DNA from: an uncultured Ruminococcus sp. | Lineage (GTDB): Bacteria; Bacillota; Clostridia; Oscillospirales; Ruminococcaceae | Direction of reading: 5' to 3' | DNA: 11,908 nucleotides | Assembly (NCBI GenBank): GCA_902772615.1 | Contig: CACYBC010000113.1 | Location: 1 to 11,908, forward strand | Part shown: positions 1 through 7,830 of the stretch, one piece after another | Layout of the letters: each line of letters begins with the position of its first letter | How positions within the stretch are numbered: the stretch's first letter is position 1 | Program-made: the position numbers and the translations under genes | Notes under the pieces: model-generated | The model's database searches: none | What the model was told of the DNA's origin: nothing | The model's input: only the letters and a program-made list of their open reading frames with translations

Positions 1-45
1 GTATGTGAGCCTGAGCTTTATGAGGAGGAACAGACTGTCAGGCAT
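1..45 (-). CDS. ABC transporter permease, N-terminal fragment (partial)
   Basis: This is the start of a gene that runs off the left edge; only 15 codons are visible, reading MPDSLFLLIKLRLTY. Its ATG (43-45) overlaps the last codons of the ABC ATPase gene by 8 bases (ATGCCTGA arrangement), and a near-perfect AAGGAGG lies 6 bases upstream inside the ATPase gene. That spacing and overlap make the start convincing. The hydrophobic and basic first residues fit the N-terminal tail of a multi-pass membrane protein, and genes directly after an ATPase of this type usually encode its permease. The permease identity is therefore inferred from position; the existence of the gene is seen directly. Confidence 0.7.
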   Translation of the reverse strand, partial: MPDSLFLLIKLRLTY

Positions 46-748
46 CGTTCTCCTCCTTGAGGGCGGCGATTATCTTGTCCTTGTAGTCATCGTCGTCCAG
101 CTGTTCGCGGTCTACCGGAGCCAGCACGCCGTTGTGGAGGATCACGATGTCGTCGCACAGGTCCAGCGCCAGCTCCATTATGTGGGTGGAGAGTATGGTT
201 ATGTGCTCGGCCTTCCTTCTGCGGAAGAGATCCTTCATCTCCTCGGAGGCCACCACGTCCAGCGACGTCAGGGGCTCGTCCAGCAGCATCACGGGAGGAT
301 TGGCTATGTACTGTATGAGCAGCTGCATCTTGTTCTTCATGCCGTGGGAGTAGTCCTTGAGGAGCCTGTCCCTGCTGTCCGGCTCTATCTGCATGTAGTC
401 CAGGTACACGTCGGGAGCCTGGGGATATGCGATCTTCCCCTTGTTTATGTCCAGGAAGAACCTGAGGAACTCCCTTGCGGTAAGGAACTCCGGCACTACG
501 GGAGTGGACAGGACGTATCCTATGTCGTCAGAGGTCATGGCTCTCCTGGCGCCCGCCTCATCCTCCAGCCAGAAACCGCCGGAGTCGATCTTGAGGTCCT
601 CGTTGAGGCAGTTGAACAGAGTGGTCTTGCCGGCTCCGTTGCGGCCCAGCAGACCGTAGATCCTTCCCTGCTCGAAGGTATATGTCGCTCCCTTGAGGAC
701 TTCGTTTGAATCGAACGTTTTTCTTATATCCGAGATGACCAGCTTCAT
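38..748 (-). CDS. ABC transporter ATP-binding protein (ABC-2 type exporter-like)
   Basis: This 236-residue nucleotide-binding subunit is cytoplasmic and drives a membrane permease by ATP hydrolysis. Visible motifs are Walker A GRNGAGKTT (35-43), Walker B VMLLDEPLTSLD (153-164) and an H-loop histidine in STHI (H189). The signature is degenerate, YSHGMKNK (about 133-140) instead of LSGGQ, and the Q-loop region reads IGYVLSTP (about 76-83) with no glutamine at the usual place. The intact Walker B glutamate argues against a dead enzyme. Such SHGM-type ATPases are, from memory, common in Clostridia with ABC-2-like permeases. The ATG is preceded by GGAG at 7 bases. The partial gene at 1-45 overlaps its end and is the likely permease. 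The substrate cannot be told from sequence. Confidence 0.93.
   Translation of the reverse strand: MKLVISDIRKTFDSNEVLKGATYTFEQGRIYGLLGRNGAGKTTLFNCLNEDLKIDSGGFWLEDEAGARRAMTSDDIGYVLSTPVVPEFLTAREFLRFFLDINKGKIAYPQAPDVYLDYMQIEPDSRDRLLKDYSHGMKNKMQLLIQYIANPPVMLLDEPLTSLDVVASEEMKDLFRRRKAEHITILSTHIMELALDLCDDIVILHNGVLAPVDREQLDDDDYKDKIIAALKEENDA
52..58 (-). promoter_or_regulatory. Ribosome binding site for the gene at the left edge
   Basis: AAGGAGG on the minus strand sits 6 bases before the ATG at 45 and lies entirely within the 3' end of the ABC ATPase gene. It decides the start of the otherwise barely visible partial gene and suggests tight co-translation with the ATPase. Confidence 0.75.
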
Positions 749-764
749 TTCTTCTCTCCGAACT

Positions 765-790
765 ACCGGCAGACCATTCGGCCTGCCGGT
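765..790 (-). other. Intergenic hairpin between GH127 and ABC ATPase genes
   Basis: The 54-base gap holds a perfect 8-bp inverted repeat, ACCGGCAG (765-772) and CTGCCGGT (783-790), with a 10-base loop. No U-tract follows on either strand, so it is not a canonical intrinsic terminator. It could be a partial terminator, an RNA-processing or stability stem that sets relative expression of flanking genes, or a protein-binding site. It lies about 17 bases upstream of the ATPase start codon, just 5' of its ribosome binding site. The structure is seen directly; the role is inferred. Confidence 0.5.
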
Positions 791-802
791 TCATTTATCA
801 TT

Positions 803-2725
803 TTATCTTATCTCGGGCAGCCACACTCTCATGGCTCCCTTGCCTCTGTTGCCCCAGATGTAGTAAGGCACGGCCTTGATGTCGGCCTCAGTCTCATCGA
901 AGGGTTCGTCGGCGTACAGCTCCTCAGAGTCTATGAGCCTGATGCCCTTTACGAGCAGCACAGGGAAATCACCGAGCCCGGCGAGCTTCTGTCTGCGAAG
1001 CCTCACGGAAGAGCTTCTCGGGATCCTCAGAGCCTGCAGGTCTTCCCCGTTGTCGGTCTCCTCAAAGCAGTAGACCACGGGACCTCTCATGAGAGCGACG
1101 CATCCGGCGTCTGCCCTCACCTTGGGATTGGCGTACATCCTGACGGGCTCCATCTCCATGATGATCTCAACGGTGTCGCCATTAGCCCAGGTCCTGTCGA
1201 GATACGCGTAGCCGTCTATGATGTCGTAATCCTCTTCCTCCTTGCCGTTTATCTTGATGGTGTAGTCCCAGCACCAGCCGGGGATGTGAACGGCGAAGCG
1301 GAAATCCTTCCTGGACCTGAGATCCATTGTGTAGCGCACGTTTCCGTCCCAGGGGTAACCTGTCTCGCACTTGAGGGAAACGCCTCCTGCGGCGCTGAAA
1401 TCCGCCTTTCCGGAGACGAACAGATGCGCGTATACGGTGTCTTCCGATTCGCCGTAGATGTACTCGCCGAGGGACGTGAGCAGCCTCGCCACGTTGGGAG
1501 GACAGCAGGCGCATCTGTACCAGCCGGGTCTCTCCGCGTCTATGTGCTTGTACTCGGGAAGCACTCCCGATACACCGGGCACCACTTCCAGCGGGTTGGA
1601 ATAGAAGAATCTTTTTCCGTCGCTCTGCATGCCGCTGATTATACCGTTGTACAGTTCCTTTTCAAGGATATCGGTGTACTCGCCCTTTACCTCAAGCTCC
1701 AGCATCCTTCTGGCGAAGAACGCCATGGCGACGCTGGCGCAGGTCTCGGCGTAGATGATGTCGTTGGGAAGCTCGTAGTCCACGGAATATGACTCGCCGT
1801 GTACAGTGGCGCCTACGCCTCCGGTGATGTACATCTGCCTGGTGACGATGTTGTTCCAGAGCGTCCTGCAGGCGCTGAGCAGGCCTTCGTCGTCAGTCTC
1901 GGAGGCCATGTCCGCCATGGCGGTGTACATGTAGCCCGCGCGCACCGCGTGTCCCACTGCCTTGTCCTGTTCTCTTACGGGCTTGTGGGTCTGGGCATAC
2001 TTGAGATCGTAGGGATCCATCTGGAATATCTTTATGGGACAGGTCTTGGACTCCTCGACGAAGAGATCGGGCTTCGTGCCTCTCTCGTCCAGGAAATACA
2101 GCGCCGTGTCCAGATATTTCCTGTCTCCGGTCGCCCTGTAGAGCCTTATGAGAGCCAGCTCCATCTCCTGATGTCCCGGATATCCGCGGACCTTGTCCTT
2201 GCCGAAGCGGTCGCATACCAGGTCGGCGGCCTTCTTCATGATGTTGAGCAGCTCGTCCTTTCCGAGGGACTCCTTCCAGGCCACCGCGGCCTCGATCATG
2301 TGACCGAAACAGTAGAGCTCATGGGCCTCGTGCAGGTCCGTCCACTTGTGGTCGGGGTCCTTGACGATGAAGTAGGTGTCGATGTAGCCGTCAGGCTGCT
2401 GGGCCTTGCCGATGGTCTCTATGACCTTCTCGGCCTTAGCCTGAAGCTCCGGATCCGGCTTTATGGCCAGAGAGTACGCGACGGCTTCCAGCCACTTTGC
2501 CACGTCGCTGTCCTGGAACACCATTCCGTAGAACTCGCCCTCCGATTCACCGGCGGCGATGCGGAAGTTCTCCAGGGCGTGGCTTTTCTCAGCTCCCTCC
2601 ACCTTGTCGTCCATGATCTCGTACTGATAAGGTATGACCGTGTTCACCACCAGATCCTGGAGCTTTGACCAGAAGGGATCGCTGATCCTGACATTGTTGA
2701 TGTTAAGGAATCTCTGTTCTTTCAC
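803..2725 (-). CDS. Glycoside hydrolase family 127, beta-L-arabinofuranosidase-like
   Basis: The 640-residue protein matches the GH127 family, whose characterised member HypBA1 (658 aa) releases beta-1,2-linked L-arabinofuranose from hydroxyproline-linked arabino-oligosaccharides using a zinc-bound cysteine nucleophile. The active-site set is recognisable: acid/base Glu311 in HGESY, Glu327 and Cys329 in AETCAS, and Cys407-Cys408 in RCACCPPN, with Cys407 as expected nucleophile. These sit a constant 10-11 residues before the HypBA1 positions. An all-alpha toroid barrel (about 1-420) is followed by beta-rich domains. There is no signal peptide, so it should act in the cytoplasm on imported oligosaccharides. 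The GTG start is chosen because AAAGGAGG lies 8 bases upstream. It starts 40 bases after the DUF47 gene, probably in one operon. No arabinose catabolic or sugar-uptake gene is adjacent, and substrate could differ from HypBA1. Confidence 0.93.
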   Translation of the reverse strand: MKEQRFLNINNVRISDPFWSKLQDLVVNTVIPYQYEIMDDKVEGAEKSHALENFRIAAGESEGEFYGMVFQDSDVAKWLEAVAYSLAIKPDPELQAKAEKVIETIGKAQQPDGYIDTYFIVKDPDHKWTDLHEAHELYCFGHMIEAAVAWKESLGKDELLNIMKKAADLVCDRFGKDKVRGYPGHQEMELALIRLYRATGDRKYLDTALYFLDERGTKPDLFVEESKTCPIKIFQMDPYDLKYAQTHKPVREQDKAVGHAVRAGYMYTAMADMASETDDEGLLSACRTLWNNIVTRQMYITGGVGATVHGESYSVDYELPNDIIYAETCASVAMAFFARRMLELEVKGEYTDILEKELYNGIISGMQSDGKRFFYSNPLEVVPGVSGVLPEYKHIDAERPGWYRCACCPPNVARLLTSLGEYIYGESEDTVYAHLFVSGKADFSAAGGVSLKCETGYPWDGNVRYTMDLRSRKDFRFAVHIPGWCWDYTIKINGKEEEDYDIIDGYAYLDRTWANGDTVEIIMEMEPVRMYANPKVRADAGCVALMRGPVVYCFEETDNGEDLQALRIPRSSSVRLRRQKLAGLGDFPVLLVKGIRLIDSEELYADEPFDETEADIKAVPYYIWGNRGKGAMRVWLPEIR

Positions 2726-2733
2726 GGGAGCGT

Positions 2734-2741
2734 CCTCCTTT
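2734..2741 (-). promoter_or_regulatory. Strong ribosome binding site fixing the GTG start of the GH127 gene
   Basis: AAAGGAGG lies 8 bases upstream of GTG (2723-2725). The first in-frame ATG would be well inside the conserved domain, so the GTG start is well supported. Confidence 0.75.
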
Positions 2742-2765
2742 TGAACGTCTGTGTCAAAATAGGGA

Positions 2766-3392
2766 TCACATATTCTTCATGATGACGGTCTGGACGGTGT
2801 CCGCGGCGTCTTCGCATTTGTCCATGACGTCCTCTATGCACTGGTATACGGACTTCCATCTGACGACGGGATCAAGGCTGTCCTCCCTGTAGAGGCGTAC
2901 CATGCTGTCCATGAATCTCCTGTCGCCCTGCTCCTCAAAGTCATTGACCTTGATGATCAGGTCGTTGATGGTGGAGGACTTCTTGAAGTTCGGGAACTCG
3001 TTTATCAGGTCCTTGAGCGCGAGTATGCACTTCTGGGCGTTCTCGCAGCCGGGGACAATGTCGTAGCGCAGCTCCCTGACGTTGGTGACGTAGATCTGGA
3101 TGAGGATGTCTTCAACGCCGTCGATGATGTCGTCGAGGATGTTGCTTATGGCGATGATGTCTTCGCGCTCTATGGGCGTGATGAAGGCGTTGCTGACGAC
3201 TGCCATGAGCTCATGCTTCTTCTGGTCGCCGGTGTTCTCCACCTTGTGCATCTGCTTGAGCCTGTCGGGGAGCGTGTCGGGCTCAAAGTTGTAGAGCGCG
3301 TCGAGCAGCTCCTTTATTGCCTCCTCAGCTACGTCCAGGCTCTCAGCCATATTGCGGAAATAGAACATGTCTTTTTCTGCTCTCTTGTTCAC
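2766..3392 (-). CDS. DUF47 / PhoU-like phosphate transport accessory protein
   Basis: This 208-residue, all-helical, soluble protein belongs to the DUF47 (TIGR00153, PhoU-like) family, often encoded beside Pit transporters and thought to modulate phosphate uptake. Length is typical. Visible family features are the metal-binding-type acidic stretches VENTGDQKKHEL (51-62), IEREDIIAISNILDDIIDGVED (split around 75-95) and CEDAADTV (193-200), which mirror the ExxxD repeats of PhoU three-helix bundles. There is no signal peptide or membrane segment. The GTG start at 3390-3392 is chosen because AGGAGG lies 8 bases upstream; the next ATG is 8 codons in. It follows pit by 21 bases, so co-transcription is very likely. 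The family assignment is strong; the regulatory role is known only by analogy. Confidence 0.9.
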   Translation of the reverse strand: MNKRAEKDMFYFRNMAESLDVAEEAIKELLDALYNFEPDTLPDRLKQMHKVENTGDQKKHELMAVVSNAFITPIEREDIIAISNILDDIIDGVEDILIQIYVTNVRELRYDIVPGCENAQKCILALKDLINEFPNFKKSSTINDLIIKVNDFEEQGDRRFMDSMVRLYREDSLDPVVRWKSVYQCIEDVMDKCEDAADTVQTVIMKNM

Positions 3393-3400
3393 TTTATCTT

Positions 3401-3406
3401 CCTCCT
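3401..3406 (-). promoter_or_regulatory. Ribosome binding site fixing the GTG start of the DUF47 gene
   Basis: AGGAGG lies 8 bases before GTG (3390-3392), in the 21-base gap after the pit stop codon. It selects this GTG over the downstream ATG. Confidence 0.7.
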
Positions 3407-3413
3407 GATCAGT

Positions 3414-4466
3414 TCAGAATATTCTCAGAAACAGCTTTGCGAAAAGGAAACCCAGCAGACCGCAGCCCGGGAAGGTGCAGATCCAGGTCATCATCATGTC
3501 GGTGACGACACTGAGTTTGATCGCCGAGAGCCTTCTCTCGGCCCCGGCTCCCATGATGGAAGCCGTCTTCATGTGGGTGGTGCTGACGGGTATGCCCAGG
3601 ACCGTGGAAAGGAACAGTGACAGCGCGGCTGCTATGTCCGACGCGAAGCCCTGATACTTCTCAAGCTTTACCATGTCCATTCCCACGGACTTGATTATCT
3701 TCTTTCCTCCGACTGCGGTGCCCAGTCCCATGACCACGGAACAGAGCATCATCATCCACACCGGGATCGCGGTGGCTCCGCCGCCGGTGTTGCCTACCGC
3801 CAGGTTGAAGGCCAGCAGCAGCACGCCCAGGAACTTCTGTCCGTCCTGTGCTCCGTGCATGAATGCCATGGCCGCGGCTCCGAACACCTGGGCTGTGTCA
3901 AAGAAGCGGTTGGCGCCGCGTCTGTTTGCGTTGAAGAACAGCAGCGTGATGAGCCTGCAGATGCCGAAACCGGCGCCGAAGCCCAGCACCGTTGAAAGGA
4001 TGAGGCCGTATATGACCTTCATCCACTCGCCGAGGTTGACTCCCGAGATGCCTCCGAGAGCTATTGCCGCTCCGGTGAGTCCCGCGATAAGAGAGTGGCT
4101 CTCGCTGGTGGGTATGCCGAAATACCACGCTCCCACCGCCCATATGACTATGGCGGCAAGGGACGCGGCCAGCGCAATGAGCGCCGATCTGCTGTCGTCT
4201 CCGAAGTTCACCATGTTCTTTATGGTGAAGGCGACGCTGGAGTTGAAGGACGTCATCACCAGCACGCCGACGAAGTTGCACACGGCAGCCATGGCTATCG
4301 CCCTGTTGACGTTGATGCTCCTCGTCGACACCGCTGTCGCGATGGCGTTTGGTGCGTCGGTCCATCCGTTGACGAATATGACTCCCAGCGTCAGCGCCAC
4401 CGACACCAGAAGCATGGGATCCTTCCCCATCATGTTCAGGATAGACGCGAAAGTTATCTCGCCCAT
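3414..4466 (-). CDS. pit: Inorganic phosphate transporter, Pit/PiT family
   Basis: This 350-residue, multi-pass inner-membrane protein of the PiT family imports phosphate, in bacteria usually as a metal-phosphate complex driven by cation symport. The two inverted family repeats are visible: the first has NGWTDAPNAIATAVSTR (33-49) and GIPTSESHSLIAG (117-129), the second HGAQDGQK (204-211) and GIPVSTTHMKTASIMG (291-306). About ten hydrophobic segments can be traced. It lacks the long central cytoplasmic loop of larger Pit proteins, as in many Clostridia and archaea. AAGGAG is 12 bases before the ATG, slightly long. DUF47 follows after 21 bases, the classic pairing. It starts 28 bases after the large ABC permease gene, so it is probably expressed with that operon; no Pho-box is obvious. 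Confidence 0.95.
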   Translation of the reverse strand: MGEITFASILNMMGKDPMLLVSVALTLGVIFVNGWTDAPNAIATAVSTRSINVNRAIAMAAVCNFVGVLVMTSFNSSVAFTIKNMVNFGDDSRSALIALAASLAAIVIWAVGAWYFGIPTSESHSLIAGLTGAAIALGGISGVNLGEWMKVIYGLILSTVLGFGAGFGICRLITLLFFNANRRGANRFFDTAQVFGAAAMAFMHGAQDGQKFLGVLLLAFNLAVGNTGGGATAIPVWMMMLCSVVMGLGTAVGGKKIIKSVGMDMVKLEKYQGFASDIAAALSLFLSTVLGIPVSTTHMKTASIMGAGAERRLSAIKLSVVTDMMMTWICTFPGCGLLGFLFAKLFLRIF

Positions 4467-4494
4467 ATGAAGTATCCGCTCCTTTTTGGATTTG

Positions 4495-7400
4495 TCATTC
4501 GACTGATTTGAGTGATTCCACCATCTCTATGTCCCTGATCGACTTCCTGGTGAAAAGAAGGACGATGAAGGAGAACACCAGCGTTATCACGAACGCGTAG
4601 ATGTAGCTGTGGGGCTTTATGATCATGCCGAACTTCACCATGTCCATGTTGATGACGTTCATGATGAAGCTGTGCATCAGTTTACCGGTGGGTATGCCGA
4701 GAAGGGCTCCTATGAAGGTCAGCATGAATATCTCCTTGAAGAGATACGCCTCCACCTCCGACTGCCTGAACCCAAGCACCTTGAGAGTAGCGATCTCCCT
4801 TATCCTCTCGCTGAGGTTGACCTGAGTCAGGTTTACCAGCACCACGAATGCCAGTGCCGCAGAGGTCGCTATTATGACCACTATAATGAGGTCCAGGGCC
4901 TTTATCATTTTGTTGAACTGCCCGATTACGGGAGTAAAGTCCACTACGCTCTCCCAGCCCTCGTGTCCCTGCAGTTCCTGCTCAATGCTCTCTGCGCCGG
5001 AGGAAGACCTGACGGCGACGGTGTTGAAGTGCACGGGCTCATCGAAGAGGGCTTCGTACAGATCCCGGGATATGTAGATGTAGTGCTGGAAGTACATTTC
5101 GCAGATGGCTTCCACCCTGATCTCGGCCTTGATGCCGTTCCTGGATTCTATGGTAACATAGTCGCCTTCCCTAATCCTATTGTTTGAGGCGAATTTTTCC
5201 GAAACTATGGCTCCGGAATTGCCGAGCCGCAGGTATCTGGAGAGATCCTTGGACCTGAGCGCGTAGATGTCGGTGAACTGCCTTGCGTCCACGACCTGCG
5301 CCTCCAGGACGTCGTCTCCGTTCTCGAGATACATCTTGGTGGAATATCTCATGAAGGGAACGACTTCCTCGTTGCCGAGATCCGACTCAAGGGATCCTAT
5401 GATGCCGTCCAGATCATGGTCGTTCTCAAGGCCCACCACGTACTGGTATCTCATGATCTCGCCGTACTGGATGTTGACCACGTCCTTGATGGAGTCCTTG
5501 ATGCCCCATCCCAGCACCAGCAGTCCCGCGCATCCGGCGACACCTATCACGGTCATGAAGAACCTGGCCTTGTATCTGATTATGTTCCTTGCGGTTATCT
5601 TGCCCGTGAAGGAGAGTCTCTTCCACAGGAACGGTATGTATTCCAGGAACACCTTCCTGGCGACTCTGGGGGCCTTGGGACGCATCAGCTGGCTGGGCAT
5701 CTCCTTAAGAGTCCTCGAGGTGACCCTCGCCGTTACGGCGGTCATGAGCACCGAGAACGCGCCGAACACCAGCGCCGCGTTTATGAGCGGGAACCTGATG
5801 GCCATGCCGGGAAGGTCGTAGAGCAGTCTCCAGGTCCTGTAGATGACCGTCGGGAATACCGCCATGCCCGCCCACACGCCGATGAAGCAGCCTATGCCGC
5901 TGGCAAGAAGAGCGTAGATCACGTACTTGCCTATCACGGCAGCCTTGGAGAAGCCCATGGCGCGGAATATGCCTATCTGTCCCCTCTGCTCGTCCACCAG
6001 TCTGGTCATGGTGGTGAGGCACACGAGTCCCGCCACCAGGAAGAACATGAGGGGAAGGGATATGCCTATGGCTCCCATCTGCTTGGAGCTGGCCGAATAC
6101 ATGTATGAGGTGTAGTGCTTGTTCCTGTCCAGGACCGTCCAGGTGGCGTCGGGAAGCTCATTGAGGTCCTGATAGGCCTTTTTGATCTCATTTTCAGCTT
6201 TCTCGATCTGCTCGTTGAACTCCAGGAGGTTCTTCTGGTATTCCCGCATGCCGGCTTCGTACTGCGCCTTGCCTCTGTTTATCTGCCCGCGCAGAGAAGA
6301 GATCTCCCCGCTGACCCTGTCTACAGCCTGCTGAGCTATGTCTATCTCGCTCTTTATCGTCTCCCATGCCACGCGGTCGCGGGAGAGAGCCGTCATGTCG
6401 CGGTAGGTCTTCTCGACGGAACCGCCGTACTTCGCGTCTATCGCGTCCATCCTGGACTTCGCAGAGCCGTTCTTCCCTGCTTCGCTTATCTCCCTGAGGC
6501 TCGCTGCCAGCCTCTCGTTGAGAGCGACAGCGTCTTCCTCCTCAGAGATCTGCTGTTCTATGAAGGTGAGCTCCGTAGCGGCGGCAGCCTTCTCGGCCTC
6601 CGATGATTCCGCTGAGGAGAGTATGCCCTGCAGCTCGGCTCTCCTGGGATAGAGCTCATTGTCCAGCCTGCCCCTCCTGGAGGCTGTGTCGCTCTCTATG
6701 GAGGCGATCTGCGCGTTTATCTCATCTGCTCCGGACTGGTCCGACATGGACTTGAGCGCCGTGTAGGTGCCGTAGTCCGACATCACTTCGGAATAGACTG
6801 CGTCAAAGGACCTGCCGTAGCTGTCCTCGATCTTCTTTACTTCTTCCTCAACGTTGGAGTAGCGCCCGGAGAACTGGCTCCTGAGGGCCGCAAGGCGGTC
6901 CTGGCCCTGTCTGAGGACCATGGTCAGGGAATCCAGCTGGGCCTGGCTTGCGAGGATCTGAATGTTGGCGTCCTCCAGCTTCTGCTGGGCATCGTCCAGC
7001 TTGAGCTGTCCCTCCATCTTTTTGCTCTCAAGCTCCGCCTCGTTGGATTCGATGGCCGCGGTGTATCTGTCCACCAGTTTCGTCTTGAGGACCTGTGACT
7101 GCTTCTTGGAGAAGACCTCGGCGTCGCTCATGGCGGATGATATCAGGTCCTTGTATTCCTTTCCGTATCCGTCCAGACCTACGGCGCCTTTTACCGTGAG
7201 GTAGACGGTGGAATAGTATTCGCTGTTGAAGGCCGCGGGCACCGTATAGAGGATGATGTCCAGCTCAAGGTTCTTGAGGGTGCTGGTGCCGAGAGTCTTG
7301 CACATGTACGCAGGGGATCTGACTATGCCGACGATGGTGACTTTGTCGCACCTGACGATCTCCAGCACGTCATCGTCCTCAAGGTACAGCTCCAGTTCGT

Positions 7401-7830
7401 CGCCGATCTTGTAATTCCCCAGCTGCAGGGTGTTGTTGAGTATCAGGACCTCCGAACTGTTCTGGGGCATCCTGCCCTCCACCAGCTCGAATTTATTGAC
7501 GGCCCTGTCCGTCTCCTCTATGCGGGTCACGGCGACGTCCCCGTCGGAGTTAATGGACAATACGTCACGCATGCGGCTGGCAAAAACATGGTCCACCCAC
7601 TCCTGCTTGCGTATGGCGCTCAGGTCTCCCCCGTCGAATCCGTAGGAGGAGTAGAGCTGTATGTCCTGAAGGGAATAGCTGTCGTTGTATCTGTCGACGC
7701 TCTTCTCCATTATCTCCCTGGTGCTCAGCAGGCCCATCATGAATGAGGAGCCTATGAGGACTATCATGAGAAGGGAGAAGAACCGCTTGAAGGACTTCCC
7801 TATCAGCCTGACAGTGTCTTTGTTGAACAT
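4495..7830 (-). CDS. Large FtsX/MacB-family ABC permease with extracytoplasmic coiled coil
   Basis: This 1111-residue permease belongs to the FtsX-like (DUF214/type VII ABC) superfamily. Hydrophobic segments are predicted near 17-36, 585-612, 635-660, 680-703, 757-778, 979-1003, 1030-1056 and 1073-1095, giving two 1+3 helix modules. Each FtsX domain has the coupling motif to the ATPase: GQIGIFRAMGFSK (617-629) and REIATLKVLGFRQ (1011-1023). The first extracytoplasmic region (37-584) has an alpha/beta head (about 45-240) then a long heptad-rich coiled coil (about 250-560); the second (779-978) is MacB-like. Type VII systems transmit motion across the membrane rather than move substrate through it; related proteins handle peptides, lipoproteins or cell-wall hydrolases. 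Its ATG overlaps the ATPase stop by one base (TGATG), with only a distant weak SD, indicating translational coupling. The exact substrate or partner is unknown. Confidence 0.92.
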   Translation of the reverse strand: MFNKDTVRLIGKSFKRFFSLLMIVLIGSSFMMGLLSTREIMEKSVDRYNDSYSLQDIQLYSSYGFDGGDLSAIRKQEWVDHVFASRMRDVLSINSDGDVAVTRIEETDRAVNKFELVEGRMPQNSSEVLILNNTLQLGNYKIGDELELYLEDDDVLEIVRCDKVTIVGIVRSPAYMCKTLGTSTLKNLELDIILYTVPAAFNSEYYSTVYLTVKGAVGLDGYGKEYKDLISSAMSDAEVFSKKQSQVLKTKLVDRYTAAIESNEAELESKKMEGQLKLDDAQQKLEDANIQILASQAQLDSLTMVLRQGQDRLAALRSQFSGRYSNVEEEVKKIEDSYGRSFDAVYSEVMSDYGTYTALKSMSDQSGADEINAQIASIESDTASRRGRLDNELYPRRAELQGILSSAESSEAEKAAAATELTFIEQQISEEEDAVALNERLAASLREISEAGKNGSAKSRMDAIDAKYGGSVEKTYRDMTALSRDRVAWETIKSEIDIAQQAVDRVSGEISSLRGQINRGKAQYEAGMREYQKNLLEFNEQIEKAENEIKKAYQDLNELPDATWTVLDRNKHYTSYMYSASSKQMGAIGISLPLMFFLVAGLVCLTTMTRLVDEQRGQIGIFRAMGFSKAAVIGKYVIYALLASGIGCFIGVWAGMAVFPTVIYRTWRLLYDLPGMAIRFPLINAALVFGAFSVLMTAVTARVTSRTLKEMPSQLMRPKAPRVARKVFLEYIPFLWKRLSFTGKITARNIIRYKARFFMTVIGVAGCAGLLVLGWGIKDSIKDVVNIQYGEIMRYQYVVGLENDHDLDGIIGSLESDLGNEEVVPFMRYSTKMYLENGDDVLEAQVVDARQFTDIYALRSKDLSRYLRLGNSGAIVSEKFASNNRIREGDYVTIESRNGIKAEIRVEAICEMYFQHYIYISRDLYEALFDEPVHFNTVAVRSSSGAESIEQELQGHEGWESVVDFTPVIGQFNKMIKALDLIIVVIIATSAALAFVVLVNLTQVNLSERIREIATLKVLGFRQSEVEAYLFKEIFMLTFIGALLGIPTGKLMHSFIMNVINMDMVKFGMIIKPHSYIYAFVITLVFSFIVLLFTRKSIRDIEMVESLKSVE

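Noticed and set aside
1799..2668. 289-codon open frame on the plus strand opposite the GH127 gene
   Set aside because: It is antisense to a conserved enzyme whose active-site residues are all intact, and its predicted protein has no recognisable features. Long antisense frames are expected in GC-rich genes.
2752..2757. Perfect TTGACA (-35 consensus) on the minus strand before the GH127 gene
   Set aside because: At 16-18 bases downstream there is no -10-like hexamer (GACGCT is found), and the ribosome binding site already occupies that stretch.
2739..2759. Inverted repeat TTTTGA/TCAAAA with 9-base spacer before the GH127 gene
   Set aside because: Only six A/T-rich base pairs, so too weak to claim an operator or hairpin, though it touches the ribosome binding site.
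3673..4470. 265-codon plus-strand open frame opposite the phosphate transporter
   Set aside because: Low-complexity Ala/Pro/Met-rich shadow of a membrane-protein gene; no ribosome binding site or family resemblance.
5416..6108. 230-codon plus-strand open frame opposite the ABC permease
   Set aside because: His/Glu/Arg-rich product typical of reverse-frame translation of a GC-rich gene; no supporting signals.
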